Counted from the stretch's first letter, positions 32,936 through 41,761 are shown. The stretch: 64,000 nucleotides of DNA from Microbacterium trichothecenolyticum (GCF_000956465.1 NZ_JYJA01000039.1:62001-126000), one strand, 5' to 3'. The notes: generated from the sequence alone by a model not told the origin. A program made the numbers and translations.

Positions 32936-33796
32936 ATGCCTTCCCCGATCATCTCGCCGACAGAGCTCGCTGATCTCATCCGCAACGGAACCCCGCCGCG
33001 GATCCTCGACGTGCGCTGGCGGCTCGACCAGCCCGAGGGTCGGCCGGCGTACCTCGACGGGCACCTGCCCGGTGCGGTCTACGTCGACCTCGACCACGAA
33101 CTGGCTCGCCGCGGCGATCCGCGCGAGGGACGCCACCCGCTGCCGCCGCGCGCGCAGCTCGAGGCCGCTGCTCGGCGGTGGGGCATCCGGGGCGGCGACA
33201 CCGTCGTCGCGTACGACGACGTGCACTCGGTCGCCGCGGCACGCGCGTGGTGGGTGCTGACGCGATCCGGGCTCGCCGACGTGCGCGTGCTCGACGGCGG
33301 CCTGCGCGGCTGGCTCGCCGAGCGGCTTCCGCTCGAGACGGGCGACGTGCTGCCTCGACCGCCCGGGGACGTCGTGCTCGACGAGATCACCGAGGGCGTC
33401 GCCGACATCGACGGCGTGGAGGAATGGCCCGACCACGGCCTGCTCCTCGACGTGCGCGCACCCGAGCGGTACCGCGGCGACGCCGAGCCCCTCGATCCTG
33501 TCGGCGGGCACATCCCGGGCGCGGTCAACCTTCCGACGACGGTGCACCTCACCGCGGGCAAGTTCCGTTCGCCCGACGAGATCCGTGCCGAGTTCGCGGC
33601 CGCGGGCGTCGTCGACGGCGTCTCGGTCGCGGCGTACTGCGGCTCCGGCATCGCGGCGACGCACACGGCCCTCGCCGGCGCCCTCGCCGGCATCGACGTC
33701 GTGGTCTACCCCGGCTCGTGGAGCCAGTGGTCGCGTTCGCGCGGCAGGCTCGCGGCCGTCGGCCCCGCGCCGTCGCTGGACGTGGTGCCGGTATGA
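32936..33796 (+). CDS. Sulfurtransferase, tandem rhodanese (thiosulfate/3-mercaptopyruvate type)
   Basis: A 286-residue cytosolic enzyme with two rhodanese domains. The N-terminal, inactive domain has RILDVRWRL and [17 protein letters not shown]; the C-terminal one has HIPGAVNLP and the loop [14 protein letters not shown] with active-site Cys235. CGSG-type loops are common in mercaptopyruvate or thiosulfate sulfurtransferases. ATG 32936 is taken from the start of homology. It overlaps the FMN reductase start by 4 bases and heads a run of sulfur-related genes to 36.7 kb. Confidence 0.9.
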   Translation: MPSPIISPTELADLIRNGTPPRILDVRWRLDQPEGRPAYLDGHLPGAVYVDLDHELARRGDPREGRHPLPPRAQLEAAARRWGIRGGDTVVAYDDVHSVAAARAWWVLTRSGLADVRVLDGGLRGWLAERLPLETGDVLPRPPGDVVLDEITEGVADIDGVEEWPDHGLLLDVRAPERYRGDAEPLDPVGGHIPGAVNLPTTVHLTAGKFRSPDEIRAEFAAAGVVDGVSVAAYCGSGIAATHTALAGALAGIDVVVYPGSWSQWSRSRGRLAAVGPAPSLDVVPV

Positions 33797-34410
33797 CCGA
33801 GGTGCTGCGGGAAGCACCCGCCATCCAGACCATCGCCGACCGCCCGCTGCGGGTGGTCGGGGTGTCGGGCTCGCTCCACGAGCCGAGCCGCACCACCGCG
33901 CTCGTGCGCACGATCCTCGCGTCGGTCGCGCAGCGCATCCCGGCGCAGACGGAGCTCGTCGAGGTCGCCGCGCTGGGCGCGGGCTTCGCCGGTGCGCTGA
34001 AGCGCGAGGACGTCGCCCCCGAGGTCGAGACCGCGCTGCGGGCGATCGAGTCTGCCGACCTGCTCGTCGTGGCGAGCCCCGTGTACCGGGCCTCCTTCAC
34101 GGGGCTGTTCAAGCACCTGTTCGACTTCGTCGGCCAATACGACCTCGTCGGGACGCCGGTGCTCCTGGCAGCCACCGGAGGCGGCGAGCGGCACGCGCTC
34201 ATCATCGAGCATCAGCTGCGGCCGCTGTTCGGCTTCTTCCAGGCGCTGACCCTGCCGATCGGCGTCTACGCGTCGAACAGCGACTTCGTCGACTACGAGC
34301 TGACATCGCCCGAGGTGGCGCGCCGCGTCGTGCAGGCCGTCGACCGTTCCCTGCCTCTCGTCGAGCAGGCCGCGCTCGTGCGGCGATCGGAGTATGTCGC
34401 GACCTGGTGA
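33793..34410 (+). CDS. NAD(P)H-dependent FMN reductase, MsuE-like
   Basis: A 205-residue flavodoxin-fold reductase. [21 protein letters not shown] (residues ~21-41, given in part) is the phosphate-binding loop, [22 protein letters not shown] the flavin/dimer block, and [21 protein letters not shown] a segment typical of MsuE/SsuE-type enzymes that supply FMNH2 to alkanesulfonate monooxygenases (segments shortened). No monooxygenase gene is in the window. ATGA overlap with the sulfurtransferase gene suggests coupled translation and a sulfur-assimilation role. Confidence 0.85.
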   Translation: MTEVLREAPAIQTIADRPLRVVGVSGSLHEPSRTTALVRTILASVAQRIPAQTELVEVAALGAGFAGALKREDVAPEVETALRAIESADLLVVASPVYRASFTGLFKHLFDFVGQYDLVGTPVLLAATGGGERHALIIEHQLRPLFGFFQALTLPIGVYASNSDFVDYELTSPEVARRVVQAVDRSLPLVEQAALVRRSEYVATW

Positions 34411-34421
34411 TCTGCTTCTTC

Positions 34422-34450
34422 TCGACGTGATGCCGCCCAGCGCATAGACT
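34422..34450 (+). promoter_or_regulatory. Promoter of the cysteine leader transcript
   Basis: TCGACG (34422-34427), 17 bases, TAGACT (34445-34450). The GTG of the leader peptide begins seven bases after the -10, so the mRNA is leaderless for that ORF. Confidence 0.7.
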
Positions 34451-34457
34451 GGCGCCC

Positions 34458-34493
34458 GTGTTGACCTGTCGGTGTTGTCGCCCCTGCTGTTGA
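34458..34493 (+). CDS. Polycysteine leader peptide MLTCRCCRPCC
   Basis: Twelve codons (GTG TTG ACC TGT CGG TGT TGT, then CGC CCC TGC TGT TGA) encode an 11-residue peptide with five cysteines. It starts at the predicted 5' end of the mRNA (leaderless) and lies 76 bases upstream of the cysteine-biosynthesis operon. Polycysteine upstream ORFs that sense cysteinyl-tRNA and attenuate downstream genes are known in mycobacteria; this one has the same design. Translation through it would open the GTTGTCG/CGACAAC pairing (34474-34480 with 34525-34531). Too short for standard gene callers. Confidence 0.88.
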   Translation: MLTCRCCRPCC

Positions 34494-34563
34494 AGCTCCC
34501 GCTTCACGCAGACCTCAGCGACCCCGACAACTCTCCGCGCACCCGCGCGGCAACACTCCAGGA
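34474..34563 (+). promoter_or_regulatory. Attenuator region between leader peptide and cysteine operon
   Basis: GTTGTCG inside the leader ORF (34474-34480) is complementary to CGACAAC (34525-34531). A separate hairpin CCGCGC-ACCC-GCGCGG lies at 34535-34550, nine bases ahead of the AGGA ribosome site (34560-34563) of the next gene. Two mutually exclusive states depending on ribosome stalling at the Cys codons are plausible; pairing was judged by eye only. Confidence 0.5.
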
Positions 34564-34569
34564 CACAAC

Positions 34570-35574
34570 GTGCGTTACGCCCAGAGCGTGGCCGACCTCG
34601 TCGGCGACACCCCCCTCGTCCAGCTGACCCGTGTCACCGACGGCATCGCCGCGACGGTGCTCGCGAAGGTCGAGTACTTCAACCCCGGCGGCTCCGCCAA
34701 GGACCGCATCGCCCGCCGCATCATCGACGCCGCCGAGCGTGACGGCCTGCTGGGGCCCGGCGGCACGATCGTCGAGCCCACGAGCGGCAACACCGGTGTC
34801 GGTCTCGCACTGGTCGCCGTGCAGCGCGGCTATCGGATGGTCTTCGTCGTCCCCGACAAGTTCGCCGGCGCCAAGGTCGACGTGCTCAAGGCCTATGGCG
34901 CCGAGGTCGTCGTGACCGAGACGAGCGTGCCGCCGGAGGACCCGCGCTCGTACTACAGCGTGGCCGACCGTCTCGTGCGCGAGATCCCCGGGGCGTTCAA
35001 GCCGAACCAGTTCGCGAATTCGAACGGGCCGCTCAGCCACTACGAGACCACCGGGCCCGAGATCTGGCGCGACACCGACGGACGCGTGACCCACTTCGTC
35101 GCGGGCATCGGCACCGGCGGCACGATCACGGGCACCGGCCGCTTTCTGCACGAGGTGTCGAACTCGGCGGTGCGGGTCGTCGGCGCCGACCCCGAGGGTT
35201 CGATCTACTCCGGGGGGCCGCTGCACGGCTATCTCGTCGAGGGCGTCGGCGAGGACTTCTGGCCCGAGAGCTACGACCCGTCGGTGCCCGACGAGATCCA
35301 CCGCATCCCCGACGCCGAGTCCTTCGAGATGACGCGCCGGCTCGCCCGCGAGGAAGGCCTCCTCGTCGGGGGATCGAGCGGCATGGCGGTCGTCGCCGCC
35401 CTGCGCACCGCCCGGGGTCTGCCGGCGGACGCCGTCGTCGTGGTGCTGCTGCCCGACCACGGCCGCGGCTATCTCAACCGGTTCTACGACGACGACTGGA
35501 TGCGCGACCACGGCTTCGACGTCGGCCCGGGCCCCGCAGCATCCGTCACCCCCACCGAAGGAGCACCCGAATGA
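34570..35574 (+). CDS. Cystathionine beta-synthase-like PLP enzyme
   Basis: A 334-residue fold-type II PLP enzyme. FNPGGSAKDRIARRIID has the PLP lysine (Lys44), VEPTSGNTGVGLALVA the asparagine loop, and GIGTGGTITGTGRFLHE the phosphate loop; all are cysteine synthase/CBS signatures. No CBS regulatory domains are attached. GTG at 34570 has AGGA six bases upstream. The stop overlaps the gamma-lyase-type gene by 4 bases, the usual actinobacterial pair for reverse transsulfuration from homocysteine to cysteine. O-acetylserine sulfhydrylase activity is the alternative. Control by the upstream polycysteine leader supports a cysteine-producing role. Confidence 0.9.
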   Translation: MRYAQSVADLVGDTPLVQLTRVTDGIAATVLAKVEYFNPGGSAKDRIARRIIDAAERDGLLGPGGTIVEPTSGNTGVGLALVAVQRGYRMVFVVPDKFAGAKVDVLKAYGAEVVVTETSVPPEDPRSYYSVADRLVREIPGAFKPNQFANSNGPLSHYETTGPEIWRDTDGRVTHFVAGIGTGGTITGTGRFLHEVSNSAVRVVGADPEGSIYSGGPLHGYLVEGVGEDFWPESYDPSVPDEIHRIPDAESFEMTRRLAREEGLLVGGSSGMAVVAALRTARGLPADAVVVVLLPDHGRGYLNRFYDDDWMRDHGFDVGPGPAASVTPTEGAPE

Positions 35575-36731
35575 CCGAGCCCACGAGCGACCGCGGCTTC
35601 GAGACCCGGGCGGTGCACGCCGGGCAGGCCTTCGACCCGACGACGGGTGCGGTGATCCCGCCGGTGCACTTCTCGACGACGTACGCGCAGGACGGCATCG
35701 GCGGCCTCCGCGAGGGGTACGAGTACGGACGCAGCGGCAACCCGACGCGCACGGCGCTCGAGACGCAACTCGCGGCCCTCGAAGGCGGTGCGCACGCGCT
35801 GTCGTTCGCCTCGGGCCTCGCCGCGGAGGACGCGCTGCTGCGCGCCGCGCTGAAGCCCGGCGACGAGGTGCTGCTCGGCAGCGACGTGTACGGCGGCACC
35901 TACCGCCTCATCGCGCGTGTGCTGGGCGGGTGGGGGATCGGGATCCGGGTCGTCGACATGAGCGACCTCGACGCCGTGCGGGCGGCGCTCGAGGAGCGGC
36001 CTGCCCGCATCGTGTGGGTCGAGACCCCCAGCAACCCGCTGCTGCGCATCACCGACATCGCGGGGCTCGCGAAGCTCGGGCACGACGCCGGTGCGCTCGT
36101 CGTCGTCGACAACACGTTCGCGTCGCCTGCGCTGCAGCAGCCGCTCGCGCTCGGCGCCGACGTCGTCGTGCACTCGACGACCAAGTACCTCGGCGGGCAC
36201 TCCGACGTCGTCGGCGGCGCCCTCGTGCTGGGCGACGACGCGCTGTACGGCGAGGTGAAGTTCCTGCAGTTCGCGGTCGGCGCGGTCTCGGGCCCGCTCG
36301 ATGCGTGGCTCACGACCCGCGGGATCAAGACGCTGGCCCTGCGCATGCAGCGGCACAGCGAGAACGCGCAGGAGATCGCGGAGTTCCTGTCCGGCCACGG
36401 AGCGATCGCGCGCGTCTACTACCCCGGTCTCGCGTCGCACCCGGGGCACGAGCTCGCCGCGCGGCAGATGAGCCGGTTCGGCGGCATCGTCTCGGTGGCG
36501 CTGGCGGATGCCGCGGCCGCACGCCGCTTCGCCGAGTCGACCCGCCTCTTCCAGCTGGCCGAGTCGCTCGGCGGTGTCGAGTCGCTCATGAACTACCCCG
36601 ACGAGATGACGCACGCGTCGGTGCGCGGCACCGAGCTCGCCGTCCCGCCGGAGGTCGTTCGCCTGTCGGTCGGCATCGAGTCGGCACCGGATCTCCTCGC
36701 CGACCTCGACCAGGCCCTCTCGGCGCTCTGA
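35571..36731 (+). CDS. Cystathionine gamma-synthase/lyase
   Basis: A 386-residue fold-type I PLP enzyme of the Cys/Met-metabolism family. YEYGRSGNPTRTALE (residues ~48-62), SFASGLAAEDALL, WVETPSNPLLRITDI, and HSTTKYLGGHSDVVGGAL with Lys205 for PLP are all diagnostic. Gene pairing with the CBS-like enzyme favours the lyase direction (cystathionine to cysteine, 2-oxobutyrate and ammonia). Translation is coupled through ATGA. The next gene has its own leaderless promoter. Confidence 0.93.
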   Translation: MTEPTSDRGFETRAVHAGQAFDPTTGAVIPPVHFSTTYAQDGIGGLREGYEYGRSGNPTRTALETQLAALEGGAHALSFASGLAAEDALLRAALKPGDEVLLGSDVYGGTYRLIARVLGGWGIGIRVVDMSDLDAVRAALEERPARIVWVETPSNPLLRITDIAGLAKLGHDAGALVVVDNTFASPALQQPLALGADVVVHSTTKYLGGHSDVVGGALVLGDDALYGEVKFLQFAVGAVSGPLDAWLTTRGIKTLALRMQRHSENAQEIAEFLSGHGAIARVYYPGLASHPGHELAARQMSRFGGIVSVALADAAAARRFAESTRLFQLAESLGGVESLMNYPDEMTHASVRGTELAVPPEVVRLSVGIESAPDLLADLDQALSAL

Positions 36732-36743
36732 CGAAGGCGCACG

Positions 36744-36749
36744 TAGGCT
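36744..36749 (+). promoter_or_regulatory. -10 element of the flavin reductase gene
   Basis: TAGGCT ends seven bases before ATG 36757, giving a leaderless transcript. Confidence 0.6.
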
Positions 36750-36756
36750 CGGGGAC

Positions 36757-38802
36757 ATGACCGCGAGCCCCGGCATCCGTTCGTCCGTCCTCGGGGAACC
36801 GCTGCGGATCGGCAGTGTCACGGCGGCGAACCGGATCATGCAGACGGCGCATTCGAAGCAGTACTCCGACCGCGTCGAGTCCGACCGCGAGACCGCGTAC
36901 TACGTGCGCCGCGCGCGGGGCGGGTGCGGGCTGTTCGTCGCCGGCAACCACTTCGTGCACCCCACCGGATCGATTCGCGGGTTCGAGGACGCGTACCGGC
37001 CCGAGGGCGTCGCGGCGTCGAGGAGCATGACGGATGCCGTGCACGAAGCCGGCGCGAAGATCTTCGTGCAGCTGAACCACCATGGGGCGCAGGCGCAGCC
37101 CGACGGGCCCGACGGCCCGCGGACCGTCTATGCGCCGTCGCGGCTCATCTCTCCGTCGACGGGCCACGCGACCCGGGCGATGGACCACGCCGACATCGCC
37201 TCGTTCGTCGAGAGCTGGGCACTGTCGGCCGAGCACGCGCGCGACGGCGGGTTCGACGGCGTCGAGATCCACATGGCCCACGGCTACCTGCTGCACCAGT
37301 TCCTCTCGCCGCTGTACAACGCCAGGCAGGACGAATACGGCGGCGACCTCGACGGCCGGACTCGATTCCCGCGCGAGGTGCTGCGAGCCGTGCGCGCGCG
37401 GGTGGGCGACGACTTCACCGTGGGCATCCGCATCGTCGCGAACGAGTTCCACGCTGACGGGATCGACGGGGCAGGCATGCGCGAAGTCATCGCGCGCCTC
37501 CGGCAGGAGGCCCGCATCGACTTCCTCGACCTCGCCGCCGGCGGCTACCACAACGTGCACTACGTCTTCCCGTCCTCACCCATGCCGTACGCCTGGCTGC
37601 GCGACGACGTCGCCGCCGTCAAGGCCGCGAACCCCGACGTGCCCGTCTTCGGCGTCGGCGCCGCCCGCTCGGTCGAGGAGGCCGAAGAGGTCGTCGCCTC
37701 CGGCATCGCCGACATGGTCGCCCTCACGCGCGCGCAGATCGCCGACCCCGACCTCGGTCGCAAGCTCCTCGGACTCGCACCCGTCGACACGGGGGAGCGC
37801 GGCATCCGTCATTGCATCCGTCTGAATCAGGGCTGCCTCGGCCGCGGCAGCCGCGGACTCGCCATGTCGTGCACCGTGAATCCGCTCGCCGGTCGCGAAC
37901 TCGAGCGCGGCGAACGGCCGCGCACGGCGTCGCCGCAGCGGTGGGTCGTCGTGGGCGGGGGCCCTTCGGGCATGCGCGCCGCCGTCGAGCTCGCGACCGA
38001 TGGGCACGCGGTCACTCTGCTGGAGCGGACGCACCAGCTCGGCGGACAGCTGCGCCTCGCCCGGCGGGTTCCGGGGCGGGAGAGCGTGGGTCTGCTGGTC
38101 GACGATCTCGAGCGCGACCTCGGGGCCGCCGGCGTCGACGTGCGGCTCGGCGTCGAGGCGACGACCCAGACGCTGCGCGGACTCGGGGCCGCCGACGGCA
38201 TCGTCGTCGCCACGGGCGCTGTCGCCCCGGCCACGACCTCGCTCTCGCTCGGCGGGGCGTACACCGGCGGATTCCCCGCCGAGGGCACGATCGACGCATT
38301 CGCCGCAGTGTCGGGGGCGCGCCTCGGCCGGCGGATCGCGGTGGTGGATGCCGACGGCACGGCGTACGCCGCCGGCATCGTGCTGACCCTGCTCGAACGG
38401 GTCGACGAGCTCGAGCTGATCACACCCTTCGAGACCGTGTTCCCGCACATCGGCGCCGGGTACGACCGGCCGCTGCTGCTCGAGCGCCTCGGCGCGCACG
38501 GCGGGTTCCGCCGGGTCGTCGCGCACCGCGTCGAGCGCCTCGAGCCGGGCGCCGTGACCGTGCGCGACACGCTCACCGGGGTCGCGGACGTGATCTCCGG
38601 CGTCGATGCCGTCGTCGCGGTCGAGCCGCGCGCGTCGGTCGGGATCCCCGGCCTCGCGACGGACACCGCGGCCGCAGCATCCGGATCCCCTCGTGTCGTG
38701 GTGATCGGTGACGCGTTCGCGCCCCGCAGCATCGACGCCGGGATCTTCGAGGCCGTCGAGCTCGCCTACGACGTCGCCGGGCTCGCAACCCTCCGCGGCT
38801 GA
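36757..38802 (+). CDS. Old-yellow-enzyme/2,4-dienoyl-CoA-reductase-type oxidoreductase with altered Fe-S motif
   Basis: A 681-residue protein: FMN TIM barrel (residues ~10-345; VEIHMAHGYLLHQFLSPLYN and REVLRAVRARVG are typical), Fe-S linker, then an NAD(P)/FAD module (WVVVGGGPSGMRAAVELA at ~385-402). Bacterial dienoyl-CoA and trimethylamine-type reductases bind 4Fe-4S through C-x2-C-x3-C-x11-C. Here it reads CIRLNQGC and SCTVNP, i.e. Cys353, Leu356, Cys360, Cys372: the second ligand is Leu. Electron flow between flavins may thus differ. Substrate unknown; some relatives act on amines or enoyl compounds. Single gene, leaderless. Confidence 0.85.
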   Translation: MTASPGIRSSVLGEPLRIGSVTAANRIMQTAHSKQYSDRVESDRETAYYVRRARGGCGLFVAGNHFVHPTGSIRGFEDAYRPEGVAASRSMTDAVHEAGAKIFVQLNHHGAQAQPDGPDGPRTVYAPSRLISPSTGHATRAMDHADIASFVESWALSAEHARDGGFDGVEIHMAHGYLLHQFLSPLYNARQDEYGGDLDGRTRFPREVLRAVRARVGDDFTVGIRIVANEFHADGIDGAGMREVIARLRQEARIDFLDLAAGGYHNVHYVFPSSPMPYAWLRDDVAAVKAANPDVPVFGVGAARSVEEAEEVVASGIADMVALTRAQIADPDLGRKLLGLAPVDTGERGIRHCIRLNQGCLGRGSRGLAMSCTVNPLAGRELERGERPRTASPQRWVVVGGGPSGMRAAVELATDGHAVTLLERTHQLGGQLRLARRVPGRESVGLLVDDLERDLGAAGVDVRLGVEATTQTLRGLGAADGIVVATGAVAPATTSLSLGGAYTGGFPAEGTIDAFAAVSGARLGRRIAVVDADGTAYAAGIVLTLLERVDELELITPFETVFPHIGAGYDRPLLLERLGAHGGFRRVVAHRVERLEPGAVTVRDTLTGVADVISGVDAVVAVEPRASVGIPGLATDTAAAASGSPRVVVIGDAFAPRSIDAGIFEAVELAYDVAGLATLRG

Positions 38803-38840
38803 GGTCCGCGCGCCTGGGGAGCAGCATCCGTCCCTTCCCG

Positions 38841-38916
38841 TTCGACAGGTCAACCGGGGTTCCGCAGGAGCCCTCCCTCGCAGACGCCCCTGTCGAGGCC
38901 CGGTTGACCTGTCGAA
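38841..38916. repeat. 76-bp palindromic dispersed repeat, copy 1
   Basis: An 18-bp arm at 38841-38858 (TTCGACAGGTCAACCGGG) is repeated as its perfect reverse complement at 38899-38916. The second copy of the element is at 48914-48989 and has the same total length. Both lie in intergenic space downstream of a gene, which fits a REP/MITE-like element; it may also stop transcription from the flavin reductase gene. Confidence 0.85.
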
Positions 38917-38972
38917 GCCGCCTTGGACACGGGCCCAGAGGCCCAACCCCAAACCGCCGGAGAGGCGGTGGC

Positions 38973-38978
38973 TACGCT
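38973..38978 (+). promoter_or_regulatory. -10 element of the anion transporter gene
   Basis: TACGCT ends six bases before GTG 38985, so the message is probably leaderless. Confidence 0.55.
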
Positions 38979-38984
38979 GGGCGG

Positions 38985-40550
38985 GTGGACCCCGTCACCG
39001 CAACGCTCGTCATCCTCGTGCTCGCGGTGATCGCGTTCGTGAGCAACCGCGTGCCGATCGGCATCGTCGCGATCGGCGTCGCGCTGGCGCTCTTCTTCAC
39101 CGGCGTGCTGACGCTCCCGCAGGCGCTCGCGGGCTTCGGCGACCCGACGGTGCTCTTCATCGCGGCGCTCTTCGTCGTGAGCGAGGCGCTCGACGCGACG
39201 GGCGTCACCGCGTGGGCGGGCCAGAAGGTCATCGGCCGCGCCGGCACGAAGCGGACGACCCTGCTGGTCGTGATCGCGCTGCTCGTGGCCGGACTCACCG
39301 CCCTCATCAGCATCAACGGGGCGGTCGCCGCACTGCTGCCGCTCGTGGTGGTCGTCGCCGCCCGCTCGGGCATCGCCTCGTCGAAGCTCCTCATGCCGCT
39401 CGCGTTCGCGGCATCCGCCGGGTCGCTGCTGCTGCTCACCGGCACGCCGGTCAACATCATCGTGTCGGAGTTCGCCGCGTCGGCGGGCGGACGCGAGTTC
39501 GGGTACTTCGAGTTCGCGCTGGTCGGCATCCCGGTCCTCCTCGGAACCGTCGCGATCCTCCTCGTCGGCGGCGGTCTCGTGCCAGATCGCAAGGGCGCCC
39601 TCATGCCGCTCGATCTCGTGCGGCATGCGCGTCTGCTCCGTCAGCAGTACTCGCTCACCCTCGACACCGGTATGCTGCTCGGCCCTGAGACCGGCATCAC
39701 GGAGGTGGTCGTGGCCCCGCGGTCGCCGCTCATCGGCAAGCGCGTGTGCGCGGGCATGACCACTCCCGACGGCGACCTGGTGGTGCTCGCGGCGCGTCGC
39801 GGCGACGAGCACCTCAAGGGCACCGAGTTCGTCGTGCAGGCCGGGGATGCGCTGCTGCTGCAGGGTGCGTGGGACGATCTGTCGCGAAAGACGAGCCAGC
39901 CGGGCGTGCTCGCCGTTGACGACCCCGCGCAGCTGCGCCGGTCGGTCCCGCTCGGCAAGGGCGCGAAGCGCGCGATCGGCATCCTGCTGGCGATGATCCT
40001 GCTGCTCGCGACGGGCCTGGTCCCGCCCGCGGTGGCGGCGCTGCTGGCCGCGTGCGCTCTGGTCCTCACCCGCACGGTCACCGTGACGCAGGCGTACCAC
40101 TCGATCTCGTGGACCACCGTCGTGCTCATCGCCGGCATGATCCCGCTGTCGACGGCGTTCATCAGCACCGGCACGGCGGACCTCGTGGCGGACTGGATGC
40201 TGTCGTTCCTCGGCGACGCCGGGCCACACGTCGCCCTGCTCGCCCTGTGCGGGCTGACGGTGGTGCTGGGCCAGCTCATCAGCAACACCGCGACGGTGCT
40301 CATCGTCGCCCCCATCGCGATCTCGGTCGCGCAGTCGCTCGACCTCTCGGTTCAGCCGTTCATGATGGCGCTCACCGTCGCCGGTGCGGCCGCGTTCCTG
40401 ACCCCGATCGCGACGCCCGCGAACCTCATGGTGATGGAGCCGGCCGGCTACCGCTTCGGTGACTACTGGAGGCTCGGCCTGCCGCTGGCGCTGTTCTTCC
40501 TCGTGGTGGCGGTCTGGTACGTGCCGCTCGTCTGGCCGTTCCAGCCGTAG
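38985..40550 (+). CDS. SLC13/DASS-type anion permease with internal TrkA_C domain
   Basis: A 521-residue transporter of the divalent-anion/citrate-sulfate type. Hydrophobic helices fill residues ~3-200 and ~320-520; GTPVNIIVSEFA and, in the second half, LISNTATVLIVAPIAI and TPIATPANLMVMEPAGY are the two anion-binding hairpin motifs (SNT class). Between them, residues ~215-295 (VVAPRSPLIGKRVCAGM; GDALLLQG) form a soluble TrkA_C/RCK regulatory domain. This architecture is common in sulfate or dicarboxylate carriers of soil bacteria. Given the preceding sulfur genes, sulfate is a fair guess, not more. Confidence 0.88.
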   Translation: MDPVTATLVILVLAVIAFVSNRVPIGIVAIGVALALFFTGVLTLPQALAGFGDPTVLFIAALFVVSEALDATGVTAWAGQKVIGRAGTKRTTLLVVIALLVAGLTALISINGAVAALLPLVVVVAARSGIASSKLLMPLAFAASAGSLLLLTGTPVNIIVSEFAASAGGREFGYFEFALVGIPVLLGTVAILLVGGGLVPDRKGALMPLDLVRHARLLRQQYSLTLDTGMLLGPETGITEVVVAPRSPLIGKRVCAGMTTPDGDLVVLAARRGDEHLKGTEFVVQAGDALLLQGAWDDLSRKTSQPGVLAVDDPAQLRRSVPLGKGAKRAIGILLAMILLLATGLVPPAVAALLAACALVLTRTVTVTQAYHSISWTTVVLIAGMIPLSTAFISTGTADLVADWMLSFLGDAGPHVALLALCGLTVVLGQLISNTATVLIVAPIAISVAQSLDLSVQPFMMALTVAGAAAFLTPIATPANLMVMEPAGYRFGDYWRLGLPLALFFLVVAVWYVPLVWPFQP

Positions 40551-40677
40551 CGCCGCCCGCTCTGGCGCTTCGCTGCGGATCGTGGCGTCGGGGGCACCGC
40601 TCCGGCGACTCGCCAGAGAACGCGGGCCGTCGGGTACGGGGTGTCGGCGACTCGAAGGAGTGCCTGGGGCGACGCAG

Positions 40678-40720
40678 CGACGCCCTGGCGGACCGGAAGG
40701 TCGTGTCCGCCAGGGCGTCG
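40678..40720 (-). terminator. Terminator of the SDR gene
   Basis: CGACGCCCTGGCGGA (40678-40692) and TCCGCCAGGGCGTCG (40706-40720) are perfect 15-bp arms with a 13-base loop, ten bases beyond the SDR stop. The rest of the 40551-40729 gap shows nothing else. Confidence 0.78.
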
Positions 40721-40729
40721 CGGGTCGGG

Positions 40730-41761
40730 TCAGGCGGCCGACCAGCCGCCGTCGCTCGCGAGGTTCTGGCCGTTGACGTTGACGCCATCATCGCTCAGCA
40801 GGAACGTGATCGATGCGGCGAGGCGGTCGGCGGCGACGGGCGGCGTCATGACCGCCATGCCGGCGCGCACGCGGTCGGCGCCGAGCGGCGAGTTGAACTT
40901 CGCCTCGATGTTGGTGATCACCGCACCGGGCGCGACCGCGTTCACGCGGATGCCGCTCGGGCCGTACATGAATGCGCTCGACTTGGTGAGGCCCACGACC
41001 GCGTGCTTCGACGCGGTGTAGGCGGCACCGGCGGAGGAACCGCGAAGGGATGCCTCGGACGAGGTGTTCACGATCGAGCCGCCGCCCTGCGCGAGCATGG
41101 CCGGGATGACTGCGCGCATCAGCTTCATCGTGCCCGTGACGTTCACGCGGAAGACGCGATCCCAGACGGCGTCGGTGACGTCGCCGACCGGGGTCATGTC
41201 GTCCATGATGCCGGCGATGTTCGCGAGGGCGTCGATCCGGTCGCCGGCCGCCTCGATGATGCGGGCCACGCCCTCGTCGTCGGTGATGTCGGCCGTGAGG
41301 GCCACGACGTCGGCACCGGTGTGCGCCGCGACGAACTCGTCGAGACGATCCTGGCTGACGTCGACGGCGATCACGCGACCGCCCTCGCGCGCGACGCGCG
41401 ATGCGGTGGCGCGGCCGATGCCGGAGCCGGCGCCGGTGACGATGACCGTCTGGCCGGTGAAGCGGCCGGCGGTGACCTTCTCGGCCCACTCGGACTTCGG
41501 GGTCTCGGCGGCGGCGTCGGATTCCGCGGGGACGCCGTCGGGGTTGACCTGCGCGACGAGCGCGTCGAGGGCGGCCTGCGGGAAGGCACCGCCGCTCATC
41601 GCGACGAGGTTGCTGATCGGGAGGCCGGCGATGGGTGCGAGAGCCTCCGCGGTCTGGCCGCCCTGGGCGAGCAGGCCCCGCAGTGCGGCGCCGCCGGCGG
41701 GGTCGTCGAGCCAGGTCTGGATGGTGGATGCTCCGGTCAGGGGAGCGGTGATGGTGCTCAT
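40730..41761 (-). CDS. Short-chain dehydrogenase/reductase with N-terminal helical module
   Basis: A 343-residue protein; ATG 41761 has AGAAGGGA upstream. Residues ~100-343 are a classical SDR: VIVTGAGSGIGRATASRVA (NAD site), the NIAGIMD-type NAG motif, the catalytic Ser in IVNTSSEA, Y-x3-K in AYTASKHAV, and the usual C-terminal PGAVITNI. Residues ~8-80 (STIQTWLDDPAGGAALRGLLA and on) are an extra small helical unit that resembles the tail module of some actinobacterial GH3 beta-glucosidases. A TetR gene with its own operator is divergent from it. Confidence 0.9.
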   Translation of the reverse strand: MSTITAPLTGASTIQTWLDDPAGGAALRGLLAQGGQTAEALAPIAGLPISNLVAMSGGAFPQAALDALVAQVNPDGVPAESDAAAETPKSEWAEKVTAGRFTGQTVIVTGAGSGIGRATASRVAREGGRVIAVDVSQDRLDEFVAAHTGADVVALTADITDDEGVARIIEAAGDRIDALANIAGIMDDMTPVGDVTDAVWDRVFRVNVTGTMKLMRAVIPAMLAQGGGSIVNTSSEASLRGSSAGAAYTASKHAVVGLTKSSAFMYGPSGIRVNAVAPGAVITNIEAKFNSPLGADRVRAGMAVMTPPVAADRLAASITFLLSDDGVNVNGQNLASDGGWSAA

